Shown in pieces: positions 49,301 through 63,800 of a stretch of 64,000 nt of DNA. The stretch's first letter is position 1. Each line of letters opens with the position of its first letter. The stretch is from positions 68,220,984-68,284,983 of the forward strand of contig OY740769.1 in assembly GCA_963513935.1 (NCBI GenBank). Reading direction: 5' to 3'. This DNA comes from Aphrophora alni (lineage: Eukaryota; Arthropoda; Insecta; Hemiptera; Aphrophoridae). The notes below the pieces were generated by a model, which had not been told where the DNA came from, made no database searches, and saw nothing but the letters and a program-made list of their open reading frames with translations. The translations under genes and the position numbers were made by a program.

Positions 49301-50344
49301 ACATAATGTTAAAACCAACCAACACATTCCACACGTCTCTTCCATCCAAAACTAAATATTTATCAAAACAATCTCGAATGTACAAAAAATAATGAATATA
49401 AACCGAAACATGACGACATTATTGTAATAATACTTTTCTACATTTAACTATAATGTTCAGAAATTAATCATAAAATAAAGTAGGATTATTTTTTCAAATA
49501 TAATTGTAGAATTTTAAATCAAACAGTTGATACTAAATATTTGATTATAGCTTCAATAGCCATTATGGGCTGTATATAAGATACACATGGAAATCCCTAC
49601 GTCATCTGATCTTATTATATATTTGCTCTTAGTTACGTCTGAAATACACAGATATCGAATTTTTTATTAAACCGTAATTTTAATATTGTCTAAAAACTTG
49701 GAAAACTCTAAAATATTAAATGCTAAAATTTTTGTTTTTTTTGCAATTTCTACAGCGAAAATTATATATTGTATTTAAACTTTTTCTTTTGCTGGATGGC
49801 AATTACATCTAATTAGGCAAATACCTTTCTCGCAAAACAATTGCATTAAATCTGACTTTCGATTCTGTTTACCAACGATCATAATCAATTCAGTAATCTA
49901 TTCTTTTATATTAGAATCTCTGTTTGCTGGATAACGACAACAAATCCGAACTGAAACTGATTTTTATAAACAACTTTTACACCTAAATCACACTGAAAAA
50001 CACTTAAACCATATTTTTACTGTTAACGATATTATGTAAAAGGTTGGAATAATAAAGTCAGAAATTAAATTTAGCTTAATAATAAATGCATATTATTCAA
50101 ACTGGATTTACAATCGCTGTCTATCAATCACTTTAAGTTTATTAAAAAATGCAATTCTATAAGAAATTTGTTGAATGATCCCTTCGTAAGCAATGATATT
50201 TACAAATATATGAGGATATTTTAAATCTTTTAAGGCAAATTGGAGTGCCTCAAAATGTAATACTCAAATTTTCCCTTGAAAACGATCGTAATAAACATAT
50301 TTTTTATTCATATTACAAAAATATATAAATCATTTCCCTACTAC
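49301..50344. other. AT-rich non-coding DNA, nothing recognised
   Basis: No gene or element; if the exon just downstream in coordinate (minus strand) is real, this is the start of its 3' intron. Confidence 0.45.
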
Positions 50345-50348
50345 TTAC

Positions 50349-50560
50349 ATTGCTGATGAAGCTCTTCGCCTTTGAAGAGCATGAAGATTTAGGTCTCTAG
50401 CTGCTAGGGTTGCAGGATCGAACCCTGGCCTAAGTAGAGATGTCAACCGTTCCACACATAGTGACCTGGAACGGTCTCTTCCACCTACTGGTATCAACGG
50501 TGGTTTTTCATCTTCCAACCGTCTATTCTTGTCCCTACGAAGACGTGACATCAACTTCAT
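50349..50560 (-). CDS. Candidate 5' coding exon of an unrecognised gene
   Basis: The minus frame starts at ATG 50560 (an in-frame TGA lies two codons upstream) and runs 70 codons to a strong donor AAT|GTAAGT (intron from 50348, phase 2). Without splicing it meets a stop at once, inside the donor. The peptide is basic and Arg/Leu-rich, from LMSRLRRDKNRRLEDEKPPL through SLLRPGFDPATLAARDLNLH to ALQRRRASSA. It has RRRASS- and RDRSRS-type sites suited to basophilic kinases and no signal peptide or membrane segment. Its G+C content and codon variety differ sharply from the flanks, as in a real exon. A B-box-like GGTTCGATCC lies within it (50425-50416) but no tRNA fold. I cannot name the family. A cytosolic N-terminal region of a signalling or channel protein is speculation. 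Confidence 0.5.
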
Positions 50561-53340
50561 CTTTCACAATCCACCATTCAACACTCCCAACACAAAATAT
50601 CAAGATCAAAGAAACACTACAAATAGTTCACCCCCGCACATGAAGTCATCTGTCTACTTTCAACAGTTGGTCAATGAATACAGTTAGTAGATTTAGTTTA
50701 AATATATTTTATAAGCTTATAAAAATTAAATATGTAGATTTCTTGATAGATAAACTAGATTGTAGGATTGACACATAAAACAAATGGAACCATTACAAAA
50801 GGAATACGTACGTCTCAAGAGTATAACTGTAATATACAAACATACACAACTAAGTCCATGAGAAGTAAAGTTATGGCAGTAGTAAACCAATTAATTGGAG
50901 ATGATAATGCGGATTAAATAAGAACGACCATATGAACAACATGAGAATTGGAAACATCAATTGATACAATTTAAAATAAAAACCGTCCTAATTACATGTC
51001 AACAAATAAAACCATGAGAATAAAGCAAGTAAAATAAAAGAGGAAAAAAGAAGTACAAGAAAGCTGTAGAAATTTGGAGTAAACAGGCTGCAATGCAGAG
51101 GTTAGGTTTTGTAGGATATAAATGGTATGAAAATAACAGTAGAAAAATACTCCTAAAATATAAAACGATAGTAATTGTTATAATAATGTATTAATTTAGA
51201 TAAAATAAATAATTAATTATATATACGCTAAAGAATAATCATGAAAATAAAATCGTTTTAAAAAGGCTCCTAAAATGGTGGATTACTTTACACATAAAAA
51301 CAAGTTATTATGGTAAAATTTAAAAAGTCTAGTAAAATGTTTATGTCTATATTTTGTAGAATACATTATTATTACTTTAAAGTTGAAAACTTTTTTTCTG
51401 TTTGCCGAGTTCAGGAATTACTTTACCGACGTAAATATGTAGTTCCTTAGGTCTCCTTTGAATATTCATGAATGTGCAATACAAAACATACAAGTCAAAT
51501 ATATGTAAATAGCAATGCATGTAAGCAAATTTTTTTCGTTTATACATTGAAAAATACAACATTCATTTTTCTAAATATTCTTCTAATATATAAAAAAAAA
51601 TAAAAAATTCTTCGTTTCTTCTGTGGTAAAACAGTTTATTGAATAAGCTTTCACTTTTCTATTGACAAGTAATTAGAAGTTATGGTAACTGACTTATCTG
51701 ACTTATTAAATGATTATTATTCTAGGGACATGTCAATACTCCGAAAAGTCCCGCTAAATAAGTTTGATGTGAATGGACTGAATTTTTATTTCAATTGATA
51801 AATGAGGGATGTATTCTTTATTACTGTTGAATTTATCTTTACATGTTTTTACACCTCGTTCTTTGGTTAATAACCTCTCCTTCGACTACTGATGGGACAA
51901 AAGACCATTGGCAACAATTTATTTTAAGAGTATATACTCGTTGATTGGAAATTTATTGAACAATAGAATTATGGTTTGGTGATTGAACCTACTAACAAGG
52001 AGAAAGATGTTTTATGAACTGCTTTAATTAACGGTCAATTAAAGCTTTTTCTTTTTGTTTTGTAGTAACAAACATATTTAACAATAAGTAAAGCCAACCT
52101 GTCGTATAAAATTTGATAAAAATTCAAATTAAATTTTGTTTACTTGAGCGATATTTGTTTTCAGTTTTTAGTTCAAGTGATATATATATTCTTTCGTTTT
52201 CATTCAATCAAGGTCACAGCGAAAGGCCTAAACTACAGACAATTTTACTTTCAGGTTGAAAATGTCCCAGTTTATCTTCAAAACTTATGTACCATCTGGA
52301 ACGAGATCTATGATTACGATTCGTATATTTGAATTGTATTTTATTCACTATTATTACAAATACTTAACATGACGTTCTTATGTTTTTAATTTAGAATAAA
52401 TTACGTCTTAAGTCAAAAAACGAAACGTTTAACAGTTATCTTGCAATACTTCTAATTTACGTTTAACAAAGATTTAATCAAAATTCAACAAAACTTCAAT
52501 AAACTTAATCAAACATTCACAGTTCTCAGTTCAGAGTGTTCCATTTCAACGCTATTACTTTAACAAACGCGTTTCATATAGGAGTCTAATAAATGTAAGG
52601 ATTGTGCGCTAGCTTTGAGGTTACATTATTTCACATGGCTTCATTCCTTGAATAATTATTGCATCTCATGTACTTGTAAAGATTGGCAATTCGTTAAACC
52701 AAAAAAATTAACTATTTCCGTTGTCATAGTGACTAGAATCATCCTCCTTCACGTTTAGTATTTACTTAGTTGTCACAAATGAATCCTGTTCAGGAAGTCA
52801 GTAGTAATTATTGAAATACATTGTGGCATTTAAAACATTTCTTTCTCTACTGGCATCGTAACGTTTAGCACAGTAAACCCTTGCTTAACTAACTTGCCTT
52901 TAATTTATTAGTCTCAATAAGTTTGAGGTAGGCCCACGGATAAATTTTCGTTCAAACGCCACCGTTTTGTTTGTTACCGAAAAATTTACTGTAGTAAATC
53001 TACCAAATAATAGCATCTGTTCTTATAATGGAGATTATATAGATAATCCCTTCTGGAACAATAAGGATTAAGAAATACTCTATTTTCTGGATTGTAAATA
53101 AATTTTGTATATAGGGACATACACAAAGATGTATGAGCTCAGTTCGTATAATGAATCCCCACATCGAGTTACATCGACTTATAAAACAAAAATTAACTGT
53201 GAAATTTTATTATAAGTGAACAAATATGTATGGTTATTCATTTCAAAATGTCCTAAATTTATTTATTTAAATACGGAAAAGAACAAGGGACGAATTTAAC
53301 CAGGCTTTTACCTGGAAGAAAGAGTATTTACTGAGCATTG
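50561..53340. other. AT-rich non-coding DNA, possible 5' UTR next to the candidate exon
   Basis: The first 100 bp or so (minus strand upstream of ATG 50560) is less AT-rich and could be 5' UTR, with TTTTGTGTTGGGAG as a possible acceptor. The remainder shows no gene. A 62-codon plus frame at 52144-52332 has an acceptor-like TTTTACTTTCAG inside it but no donor or known motif. Confidence 0.4.
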
Positions 53341-53363
53341 CTGGTTTGACAAGAAATATATTC

Positions 53364-53531
53364 AGTATAACAAACACGCAAAACACAATTCTCATAAAAA
53401 ATACGCCTAAGTATCAGACGCGTTTCAACGACAAGGTCGTCCTCTTCAGTGATACACCAGCTACACCAACCAAACCACAACTCAGTTAGGCGTGTTTTTA
53501 TGAGAATTGTGTTCCGTGTGTTTGTTATACT
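53364..53531. repeat. Palindrome of two inverted Penelope-type tails
   Basis: A 47-bp left arm (53364-53410) and a 46-bp right arm (53486-53531) are inverted copies with about six differences; both contain ACACAATTCTCATAAAAA or its complement. The 75-bp loop holds the Penelope-type motif on the minus strand: CTGAAGA (53449-53443), a GACGAC/GTCGTT-type stem, then GAAACG (53426-53421). The right arm continues to about 53570 with sequence homologous to the solo tail at 36110-36285. The structure is thus two tails head to head, one truncated. Confidence 0.75.
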
Positions 53532-53570
53532 GTATAGTTTTTCTAATAAGTCAAGCTGAACATTTAATAA

Positions 53571-56500
53571 GAAATATATTACTAAGGTTTTAGAATGAAA
53601 ACGTAATCAATATAAAGTTCGTTAGAGAAAAATGACCCCTATAAAAAAACAAAATATTTATTTCATTTTAGTGCCATAATTTTCCAAAGATTAAAAATAT
53701 TTCAACAACTTAGAAATTTAATTTATCTACAGCTAATAATTTGTATACACGTTGTTGTTGTTTCTAAAATAACGTATATGTATATATGTTAAAAGTCTTC
53801 AATATGACGAGAGTTTAAAATTATTGTTATCTCACTTGACTTACTACAACACTTTTTTTTTGTGACGCAACTTTTACGCTAGTAAAATATGTCAACTTTT
53901 TTGGATCCATTTCTATCTTTGTCAACGTTGGGCTGATAAGATATTAATTTGTTTCAAATTTTATCAGAATAGATTAAAAAGGTCGAAAGTTACAGTCTTG
54001 CAGAAGAACTGACTAACAACGTGATTTTCTTCATTTAATTAACAACAAATGGAAGATTTAGGCCTAATATGATTTTAAAATAATTTATCGCATCAAGGTT
54101 TTACAGTGGGCCATAGTAGCCCAAATTATTCTCAGATTTGTATTTTTACGGTGAGAAATAATATATATATATATATACACTCGCCACGTATTACTCTGAT
54201 CCATTAAGACATATACATCCTTTTTACTCTCCCACATATAATGTGTAGGCCCCAGGGAAAAGTTATGTCAGGGATACAAAAAATCGATGTTGAATCTTTC
54301 GCGGATTTGTCTGTTTTGAGCTCCTCTATTTAAAAAATAAATGGTTTGTGGAACTTCTGTTTGTCGTTTGTGCACTGTATATTACACAAACCAAACAGGT
54401 ATACAGATTTCAATAAAATTTATTATGTTGGCATTTTTATGTAAACCAAAATTTTTGAGTAGGAAAAAATCATGGAAAAAAAGGCTCATTAATGTTTTTC
54501 ATAAAATGTTGCTCACATGTAGAATCATCGAACCTAAACAAAAATATCGGTTGATATCTCAAAATAACTGCTGGGTCGTGAATGCCGATAAATCTAAATC
54601 AAAATGGCCATGTGACCATGTGTTTTGCGTCATGCATTGGTCACGTTTTTATTAGGTTTAATAATTTAAATTGCATAAAGTATACTATACTTCAAATAAA
54701 ATTAATCCAATAAAAATAACAACCAGACTGAATGTTTCCAACATTAATATTTAGTAGATATATTTTAATATAGTTACTAGTTGACTTGGGAAAAATTTTA
54801 AAGCTTCAAAAAAGGGTTAAAATCAATTTCGTGATAGTGAAAATGAAATATGCTTAAACTAATTGAGGGGATATTTCAATATAAGATACTGTACATAAAA
54901 AGGTATTTTTTTTAAATTTGTCAGTTAGACTTATTAATGTACACTAAATGAAATCATTTAGAAATATAAAATGGTAACCAAATAATAAGTCTGACTATTT
55001 ATTTATAAAGGAAGCAATTATGAGGATAATCAATATCACAAATAAAGAAATATAAACACTATGTTTCAACAGGACTATAATGGGTCATCCCACGATATTA
55101 GTGGTCTGTTATGTTTGTAAATTTTTAACAAACATGCAGGGAGTAATGACGCTAATACTTAACATAACCAATGATAGTCCTCAGATTTATGTTCTTAATA
55201 TATTTGATAGAAATTGTGTATTATTGAAGATAATATGTTCAATAACCATTTTGATATTTTTAAAAAACAGAACAACTTATCTGAAGGTTATCTTCGACTG
55301 TATGTCCGTGAAGAAAATACATTCTTTATAATACCTGTGCATAGCCACAGCTACAGGTATTGCTTTATTTTTAATTAAGTAAATACTGTAATTTATATTT
55401 CTGTTGAGACAATTATATAAGTTTCCTGAATATTATATAAAACTAAGTTTCAGTGTGCGTAGATTTCCTCAATTTTTTAAAGTGGTAGTTTCATTTAAAA
55501 GGCGTGAGGTTGACGAACCAAACAATTATCAGGCTATAGTTATGTTGTTAGTTTATTCAAACATAATGTAATGTTTTTTTAGAGGTTGAATACATATTTT
55601 TTTTTAAAAAAGAACTATTTTCGTACAAGGAAATATATATTTACAAAGGATTGTGTACAGAATTTAATAAAAATCGTGTAAGAAACAATTATCTCTAAAA
55701 TGAAAACTTGCAGTTAGTATACTAGTTTTATTAAAGCACTTATCAAATTAATCACGATGTATTGCTTCCATAATTGTTAACGTATTAAAACACTAGGTAC
55801 TGCTCCTAACTAGTTCAAATATTGTCTAAAAGAAATTTACAACGAGCTAAATTAATAAATTTATGTGATTTTGAAATTATGTTTAGTTTATGGTGCATGG
55901 TTTTTGAAACTTTTTTTCAAATTTTTCTTAATGATTATTTAAAGAACATTTTGGAAAGAATACTACGTGATTTAGTGATATCAATTCAGCATATAACATT
56001 AACTTGGAAGTACTAAGGTAAAAAATTACTTCATAATTATTATTACTTGCAATATTAAGAAATCGGTTACAATTAATTACTTGACAGTAAAAATTGAAAA
56101 AGTCCCTAATTTTCTGTCCACGGATCCTAATATGTTCTTCTTTTTTTCCCCCGTCCGTCCAATAATTAGAAAATATTTAATATTTAGGTATATACACAGA
56201 TACGTGAAAAGAACGACAGTAGCACCTAGTCTCTAAGTAACTATGAAGAAGTTCTGTTTAATAAGGAACATCTTCGAATTACTTCGCCACTTCCTATTTC
56301 TTGTTTTATATTCTAGATTACAAAACAGAATGGAACATTGGTGTGGTTCCTATAAGATGGTTATAATTTTGCATCTATCTCCTTAAGACATTTTCTTGAC
56401 AGTGATTCTGTACATGGAATGAGCTCAGGGAACGAAACCTATTTATATCAGGCCGATGTAAAATTAAATCTTTCAAACTCTCCAACGTTCATCATCTACC

Positions 56501-58630
56501 TGTACATTTCTAAGCTATGATTAACGATGTCGGATTTATAACAGTTTGCTATTGATTGAGACCTAGCATGCCTTGAAGGTTAAAACTCGGTCCTAAACAA
56601 GGGTGTTCGTAAAAGCAAATATTCGTTTTATTTCAATATACAGGATGTTTGGAGATATTGGAACAATATATGGAGAGACATCGTAGTCCCCTATCCATAT
56701 GTATAGTCCTCATCATATTTGGGAAAACTCTTAGGAACATTTTGTTGAGGGCAGTTTTTTTTCTGTCTGTTTGTATTTTTGTAGAAAAATATTTATAAAT
56801 CGAGATTAATTTTAATATTCACTTCATACTTTGTAACTAGATGTAACTACGTAGATAATTCTTAATTGTAAAATATATAAAACAATATTAGTCAAGTTTT
56901 ATTTTCAAAATGGTTACAGTTACAAGTGCAATATCAAATATCAAGAAAACTATTCGTTTCATGCATTTACGAATTTAAAGTTACTTAATGTAATTAAAAA
57001 TAAAACAAATGCCACATTTTAAAAATCAGACTTAAAATATATAAGATATTTTCTTTTATAACAATTAAGATTTCTCTCTATAGAAAACTGTACCATATAA
57101 GTCCTAAAACACTTAGTAGTGAAAGGTTTTGATCTTGAAGAAATCAAAGTTGGATAATGTGAGAATATAAATAGTTTAATCAATATCAACCAAAAGAGTA
57201 GTTCCTCAAAATGCCTGTTTCTGTTTTTTTTAGCTTTATATCCTGGTAGCAGTTATTTCTCAGAAACCGATGTAGTTTAAAATAGGTATTTAATCCTAGG
57301 TAAATACTAAAAATTTGAATATCGTATTTAAAATGGTTAGGTATCGGCTGAAAGTTAATCAATTTCGTTAAATCAGCTATTAACAATTTTCACGATGCGT
57401 TTTTATTATTTTAATTAAAAAAAAAAAAAAAAAACATATGAACATCATCGGTAAGCAATGAAGTAATAATAACAAAGAGGTGTCAAGCCCTCTTTTTATT
57501 AAATGGAAGCGTTTATAGCGGTCATTTCACTAAATCAATTCTACAATCAAGTTTGTTATAAATTAAAACATTACAAAACGATTGAACGAAAAAACGGTAT
57601 TTTATTTTCTGAAGAGCATGACATTTGCCTTTCCTGTATCATTAAAATGTTTCTATAGACCAACCCTTCACCATCTACTTCAAGGGCTGTTGACGTTAAG
57701 GTTCAACAATGTTTTCTTATACAAGTTATTTTGAAGATGTCCGAGGCCTCCTGTACATTTTGTTTTAGTACATGCAATTTTAATACCGTAGTCTCTTATA
57801 TTTTAGTATAATATACATAGTGCATGCATTATATTTTAACTACTGTTACATATAAGCTCTATTGTTAAAGATAAAAATGATTAAATTAACTTTCCAACGT
57901 GATCTTAATTCCACTGCATATTTCTCTCCATTTATCCCCGTTATAAATGATGATGAAAATTCGCGTCACTTGTTTGCAAATCGGACTCGGTGTTTGTTTT
58001 TTATATTTTACTCCATGTTATGATTGACTACGAAATAATTACGAATAAATCTTATACCTAATATTTGGTCTGTAATATCCTCTAACTCGGTATATATTTT
58101 AAATACATCTATATTATTTTGAAGGGCATATATAGAAAGGGCATATTTATTAAAAAAAGTTTACAATTATTTTAATTTACCAATAACTAATTATCAGAAC
58201 TTTTGTATAATTTTGCTTATGTCTATATGTATACAATTATATGAAGCGTGAAGAAGATTTATAGTATAATGTATTCATTTATGTAGATTTTATGGTAGGT
58301 CAACCATCATAAAATAAAATGAAAACTCATTTCAACACATTTATCCACACTTTCAGGTTTTAGTAATAATTTTTAACATTGACGATTGGATTTTGGGTCG
58401 ATTTTAAAATGAAAAATAATCTTTAAAAATTATGTTTTACAATTTCATATTTATAAACTTTCTTATTGTTTTAGTAGCAAATAAGAGACCCACAACACCT
58501 GAGTTACCTGAAAAAGCGTAGTGGTTATTATAATATCAAAAATTTAGGTTTATTGGAATGAAACACTATTTATTTATGGTCATATTTACCAACATAGAAA
58601 ATTTTTTAACTTCTCCCATAAATTATATAG
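53571..58630. other. AT-rich non-coding DNA, nothing recognised
   Basis: Contains a short TA array near 54163-54177, an A18 run at 57417-57434 and a T/C run near 56141-56152. The 104-codon plus frame at 54341-54655 and others under 85 codons show no family motifs or splice context. Confidence 0.5.

Positions 58631-58707
<77 letters not shown>
58631..58707. repeat. (TG)n microsatellite
   Basis: Pure GT array of about 77 bp; alternating purine-pyrimidine, Z-DNA-capable. Confidence 0.95.
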
Positions 58708-58712
<5 letters not shown>

Positions 58713-60733
58713 CACGATTTATTAGAGCTTAGAACCACTAAGATGAAATAAAACTCAATAATAAATACTAAAAACTCATCGTGGGATTGCACTGAAGAAA
58801 TGAACCAAATTTCAAATCATTCTATCTAGAAAATCGTCTGCCAACAATAATGTATTTTATGAACAACCTAAGTGGTTACATATTTTAAAAATAATATGTA
58901 AAATCAGCCCGATATATATATATGCATACATAGATTTAAACAACAATTTTAATTTAACCTTTGAATTTAAAGTTGTTTATTAATTGATGAATTGCGTATG
59001 TTAATATTATGGCTTTAACCTGACATTTCTGGATATAAAAACTAATACAAGAATACACGATTTTTCGAAAGTATAACAACTCCCTTTATTATTTGATATT
59101 AAATATTTATTGCTTGATAGCGGAAGTTTATTTATACTGTAGAATAATTGTGTGTTCGTTTTTATATTCAGAAATGATAGAAAATATCCGATTAAATCGT
59201 ATTAATAATATGATACTAAAATTCGGTATGATGGATTTGATTAAAGGATAATATTTGCTATTTCAAGTAGTAATGTTGTTGTGTGACGATTAAAACAATT
59301 TATTCTGATATAAACTCTCAATTTAAATTTTTGTGATTAAAATAGAGATATGAATATTGAATAGGTAACCTAATAACCAGAACGAATATTCCATGTATAG
59401 TATATACTGTCAATAGATAGATATAGGAAAAAAACGTTTATGAAAGTCAAATTTAGGCTATATAATATACCACTAATGATTGCTGTAATTCAAATAATTT
59501 TTTACAACAAATATCATTCAAAATAAAGTAATAAATATCTGTACAACGGATCTCCAGGTTTCAGTATAAATATGACATGTATATTAAGGATACTAACCTG
59601 AATCTTGTACGTTTTGTAGTTTTCGTTAATAAAATATAACAGAGTTAAATTGTGTTACAAAAATTTAATAAATATTTGGCTAGATGATTGTCAAAATATT
59701 ATAATTTTATCTACAGAATTAAGCAAATTATAAAATGAATATTTTTATAACACATTGTATGAATATAAGAGATTAATGAGATTTTTAACCAAGAATACAC
59801 TACTGGGCGTATAATTTATCTAAATATATTTCCATCAACATTCACATATAAAAGTGAACATTTTATATTCAACAACAAAAGATTTAAAATGTATAGGCTC
59901 TATTTATAAGTTAGAACACCTTTAACTACTTGTTTAAACTATAAAGTAATCTCGCTAAAATTAATACAAGCAACACATCTTTTGTAAATGTAACCAGATT
60001 TAAAAACAATAGAACTGATGGTTGGAATTATTCAATAAGAAGAATTGAATCAATAACACTCAGCAATTGGAAATCAGGAGCTAGGAGAGACAAATAAATA
60101 ATATTTATCCATTCTACGCACGAATGTTATAGATTATTACCACAAAACCTTCTTTGAAGTTTTATAAATCTATCAACACGTGAAGAAAATACGTCAATAC
60201 ATTAAACTATGACCACGTCATTGACCTTCGGAAATTTATATTTAGATTAAACGTAGAGTTGTATTTTCTGAATTTAGACTAATTTCTGACAATTTATCAA
60301 TTTATTCATTAAGTGTCAGATAGTTTGTAGCGCAAAGTTTAGTCGATAAACGTAAAAGAAAATCTTTCGTAATTGTAATTAAAGTTCTATTAACAACCAA
60401 CAAATTGTAATTACATTTATTATGCAAAGACCTACTAAATTATCCTTAGTTCAATTAGTACTGCCATGTAGGATGATAGTATTAGATGTGGGAGACGAGG
60501 TGCAGGTGTTACAGGCTTATGCAAATCAGTCAGTATTTCCGTGGCGGAAATGTATCGACAAATTCAATTTAATTACAGGGATAAAAACTCTCGTTGTCAG
60601 TAGTGTTCAACGGTATTATCCTGCGCGAATACGTCATACATAATAAACAAGTTATAGTGGAGCATGATGGGAAACTAACTGTTAACTCCTGAATCAAATT
60701 AGGAGTTACTACTATGCAATTTCAAATAGTTCA
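58708..60733. other. AT-rich non-coding DNA, one less AT-rich patch at 60422-60643
   Basis: The plus frame 60422-60643 (73 codons, beginning MQRPTKLSLVQLVLPCRMIV) has more balanced composition than its surroundings and could be an eroded coding piece or a conserved non-coding element. I do not recognise it and see no splice sites that decide the matter. Confidence 0.35.
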
Positions 60734-60744
60734 AAAATTGACAT

Positions 60745-60802
60745 ATTAGAAAGAGAAAACTAGCACTTGCTCTATCAACTAGGCTACTCCGCTCCTTTCC
60801 CT
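60745..60802 (-). repeat. Possible tRNA 5' half or SINE head
   Basis: On the minus strand GGAGCGGAGTAGCCTAGTTG and then ATAGAGCAAGTGCTAG resembles a tRNA acceptor strand and D arm with an A box (TAGCCTAGTTGATAGAGC). No B box or T arm follows within 60 bases, so this is at best a truncated tRNA-derived repeat. Confidence 0.3.
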
Positions 60803-63800
60803 ACGAATAAAAAGTATAACACTTTATTGTCAGAAATAAATTATAAAATTATAGTCATATAATTAAAAAAGAATTATATTCAAAACAGTTATTAGAGGTC
60901 TTGTATATTACATACAAGTTTACCAAATTCTATCAGTTCACTAGAACTATTTTCTTTCGTGAAAGAAGCTATAATTGAATTAAGATGCTTTTATAGCTAT
61001 ATCATTTAACTAGAGTGAGAGACAGATCAGTATTTTATAATATGTAACTTATTATAAATCATTATGGAGGTACAACTTATACAAGTAATTTTATCCTATA
61101 GTCAAACTATTAGCATACAATAATGATGCACCAACTTTCTTACAAAAAAAAATTCTTCACCGCCATCTCAAAAATGTCTTTACACTTGTAAATGAATAAA
61201 CAAAACAATTTTCTTTATATATTGGTTGTTTTCCCAGTGTCTTTCTTATAGAAGATAAGTTCATATAAAAGAATTACTCATCAACATTGTGTAAGTTAAA
61301 AAAGCAAGTTTATTTCAAAAATATATTTATTATTTAAAATAGAGCCGAATATTTTTTTAAAAAAACATCCTAAACGTAAATTGTATTTGAATAACATTGA
61401 GGTTTTAATGGTGAGATAAAGCTTCACTTTCATTTTTTGTCAATAATTATACTTCAACTGCAAATTGATTTACTGCAGTTTGGCACTGTGTTTTCGGTCA
61501 ATAATCTTCCCGTTCCACCAAAATTTTAAAGTAGTCTGTAGAGCTTGCTTTGATAAATTAAGTGTTTTATAAGATATATGCTTCGATATTTTATTGAGAA
61601 GCTACATTTATAAATAATTTTATAAAAATAGTTAAACCAATTTTTATGTTTTAATTTCATAGCGGTTTCCGCCAAGCTTTGAAGTTAGGACGACAAAAAA
61701 AGATTTAAAAAATCTCCATCTTATATGACCATAAACATTCACATTTCTTCACTTTTGATCTGCGATAGAGCACTGGATAGATCACAAACAGACAGACGTC
61801 AATCCAAAAACTATTTTTTATTCACGAGGACAAAAAACTTTTATTTCTATGAAAACGTTTTTTGCCACAACAAAGTTGTTGTTGAAATCAAAAACCAGCC
61901 CCAAAATGTTAAAAACCGTTCTCCAATAGTTGATTATTATGAATCTCATATGTATTACGTTTATTTTATTAAGATAAGGAAAGATAATTTGATATTCAAT
62001 TTAAAGTTCTTGGAGCTACAATCTCATAAAAACTTGAATAAAGTTAACATTGTACAACTGTTTAGTCATTATTTTTAAGAAATACGATAACCAATGCCTT
62101 AGGCTAAAGTTAGGAGGGAAGATATGGAGTTTTTCTTTTTTATAAAACAGTTACAATCATAACTAGTCTGGAATATAATATATCAGTAGAAAATAATTGA
62201 AATTGTCCTCGGTTGTCGCTGGTTGTAAATAATAGAATAAATCTTTTTACTTTTAATATTTATATTAATCTAGTCAGTAATATCATGTGTATCCTTTGTT
62301 ACATCTTGTGCCAAAAGACGTAATGTTTTGGGAGTTTTTTGAAAAGTGTGTTTTTCTACATTCCGAGATATAACTTTGATCTACTTCGTTTTCGTTATTA
62401 TCCCCCAAAAAAATTATTAAATAGGCTATTTTATCTTACTTCTTTTGTGCACTAAAGTGTTTAAAAAAGTCGAGAGAAATTATTATGTATTCATAAATGT
62501 CATATTGAAAAAAAAATAGAATTATAACTTTTATTTACTTTCACATTTAAGTTCCTACATCATTATACAAAGTGAAATCACTTAAATCTAAAGATTTTCA
62601 ATATTCTTTTGTAATGATTTACCAATTAGATTTAAAGCTACTTAATCATTGGCAATGATTCGAAATTTCTTTTACGTGTCAATTCTTCACGAAATGGAAA
62701 TAAATTACTTATTAATTAATTAATCAAAATACTTCACTTATTAATTTATAAATTAAATCAACTAAAATGGAGAAACGATTCCACTTATTCGAACACCAGT
62801 AACTAGTCACACAATTCACTAACAATCACAGGTCGGTTAAGTCGCAAAGCCACTGAAATAGCCGAAATATCACACACTACACTGCAGGCAAGATACGGAC
62901 ATACTGGTTGTCTGCCACATGGCTTGAAGGGGGTATTTCTACTAGCGCAACTCTTGGACATGCGTACTAGTTACAATTTCATGAATGATTCGTTCAAAGA
63001 ATTTCACCTCTTAAATTACAATGTCACATTACGTAGTGAATTGTACGAAATATGTATTAGCGAATATTCTGTAGAAATTAAATTTTTCTATGTGTCTTTG
63101 TAAAAATTAATAAGAATGTAATCGTCTCATGTTTTTAAAATTAAAACATAATAAAAATTAAGATTTAAACTCTAATAAAAAAATAAACTTTAAGATAAAT
63201 GGTGAATAAAATAAAGTGGTGAAAAATGTCTAGGCTTATGAGTATTCCTTTCTTAAAGAAATATGTTTATTTAATTGAAAAAATTAAATTTTCTTTGTAA
63301 TATGTTGCCTCAGAAAATAGTAAATACATTGCTAAGGTTTCAGTTATCTATCAGGAGTTGTTTTGTATACAAAATTATCGTTAAGATGTAAGTAATTCAT
63401 TTCATTTTTCTTACTAAAAAAAACACATTAATATTACAATTAATATTCTCATTTTAGAAATTCCTAATATCTTAATACTTCTTAAATATTACTATTTTGG
63501 CTTGAATTTATCACTTTAAATCGTAAATGCCTTAAAAAGACATCAAATTACAAAACAATTTCATGTTAAATAACTGATCCTTATATAAAAAATACGATTT
63601 AGTAATATTTTATAAACTTTGCAGTTAATTATGGTTGGATTTACAGAATAACGTTTTCCTGCTCTGTTTCTCTTAGTCGTCAAAACCATTTAAATGATAT
63701 TTGATAGACCCCATGCAACATATCGACACTTCATCCCGACCTCCACTCCCGCCCCCGTGGGTTGGTATAATTGAGAGTTATTACAGTCCTACAAGTTCTC

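Noticed and set aside
50349..50378. CTGATGA followed by a hairpin at 50352-50380 on the plus strand, as another hammerhead-like copy
   Set aside because: After the stem the sequence is ATGAAGA, not GAAA, and it lies within the candidate exon on the other strand.
50341..50440. A tRNA gene or tRNA-derived SINE suggested by GGTTCGATCC on the minus strand
   Set aside because: The B-box-like string has no matching A box or cloverleaf, and the surrounding sequence reads better as a coding exon (GFDPATLAARD spans it).
61725..62078. A 117-codon plus-strand open frame
   Set aside because: Lys/Asn/Phe-rich and without motifs; a frame of this length can arise by chance, and no promoter or splice evidence supports it.
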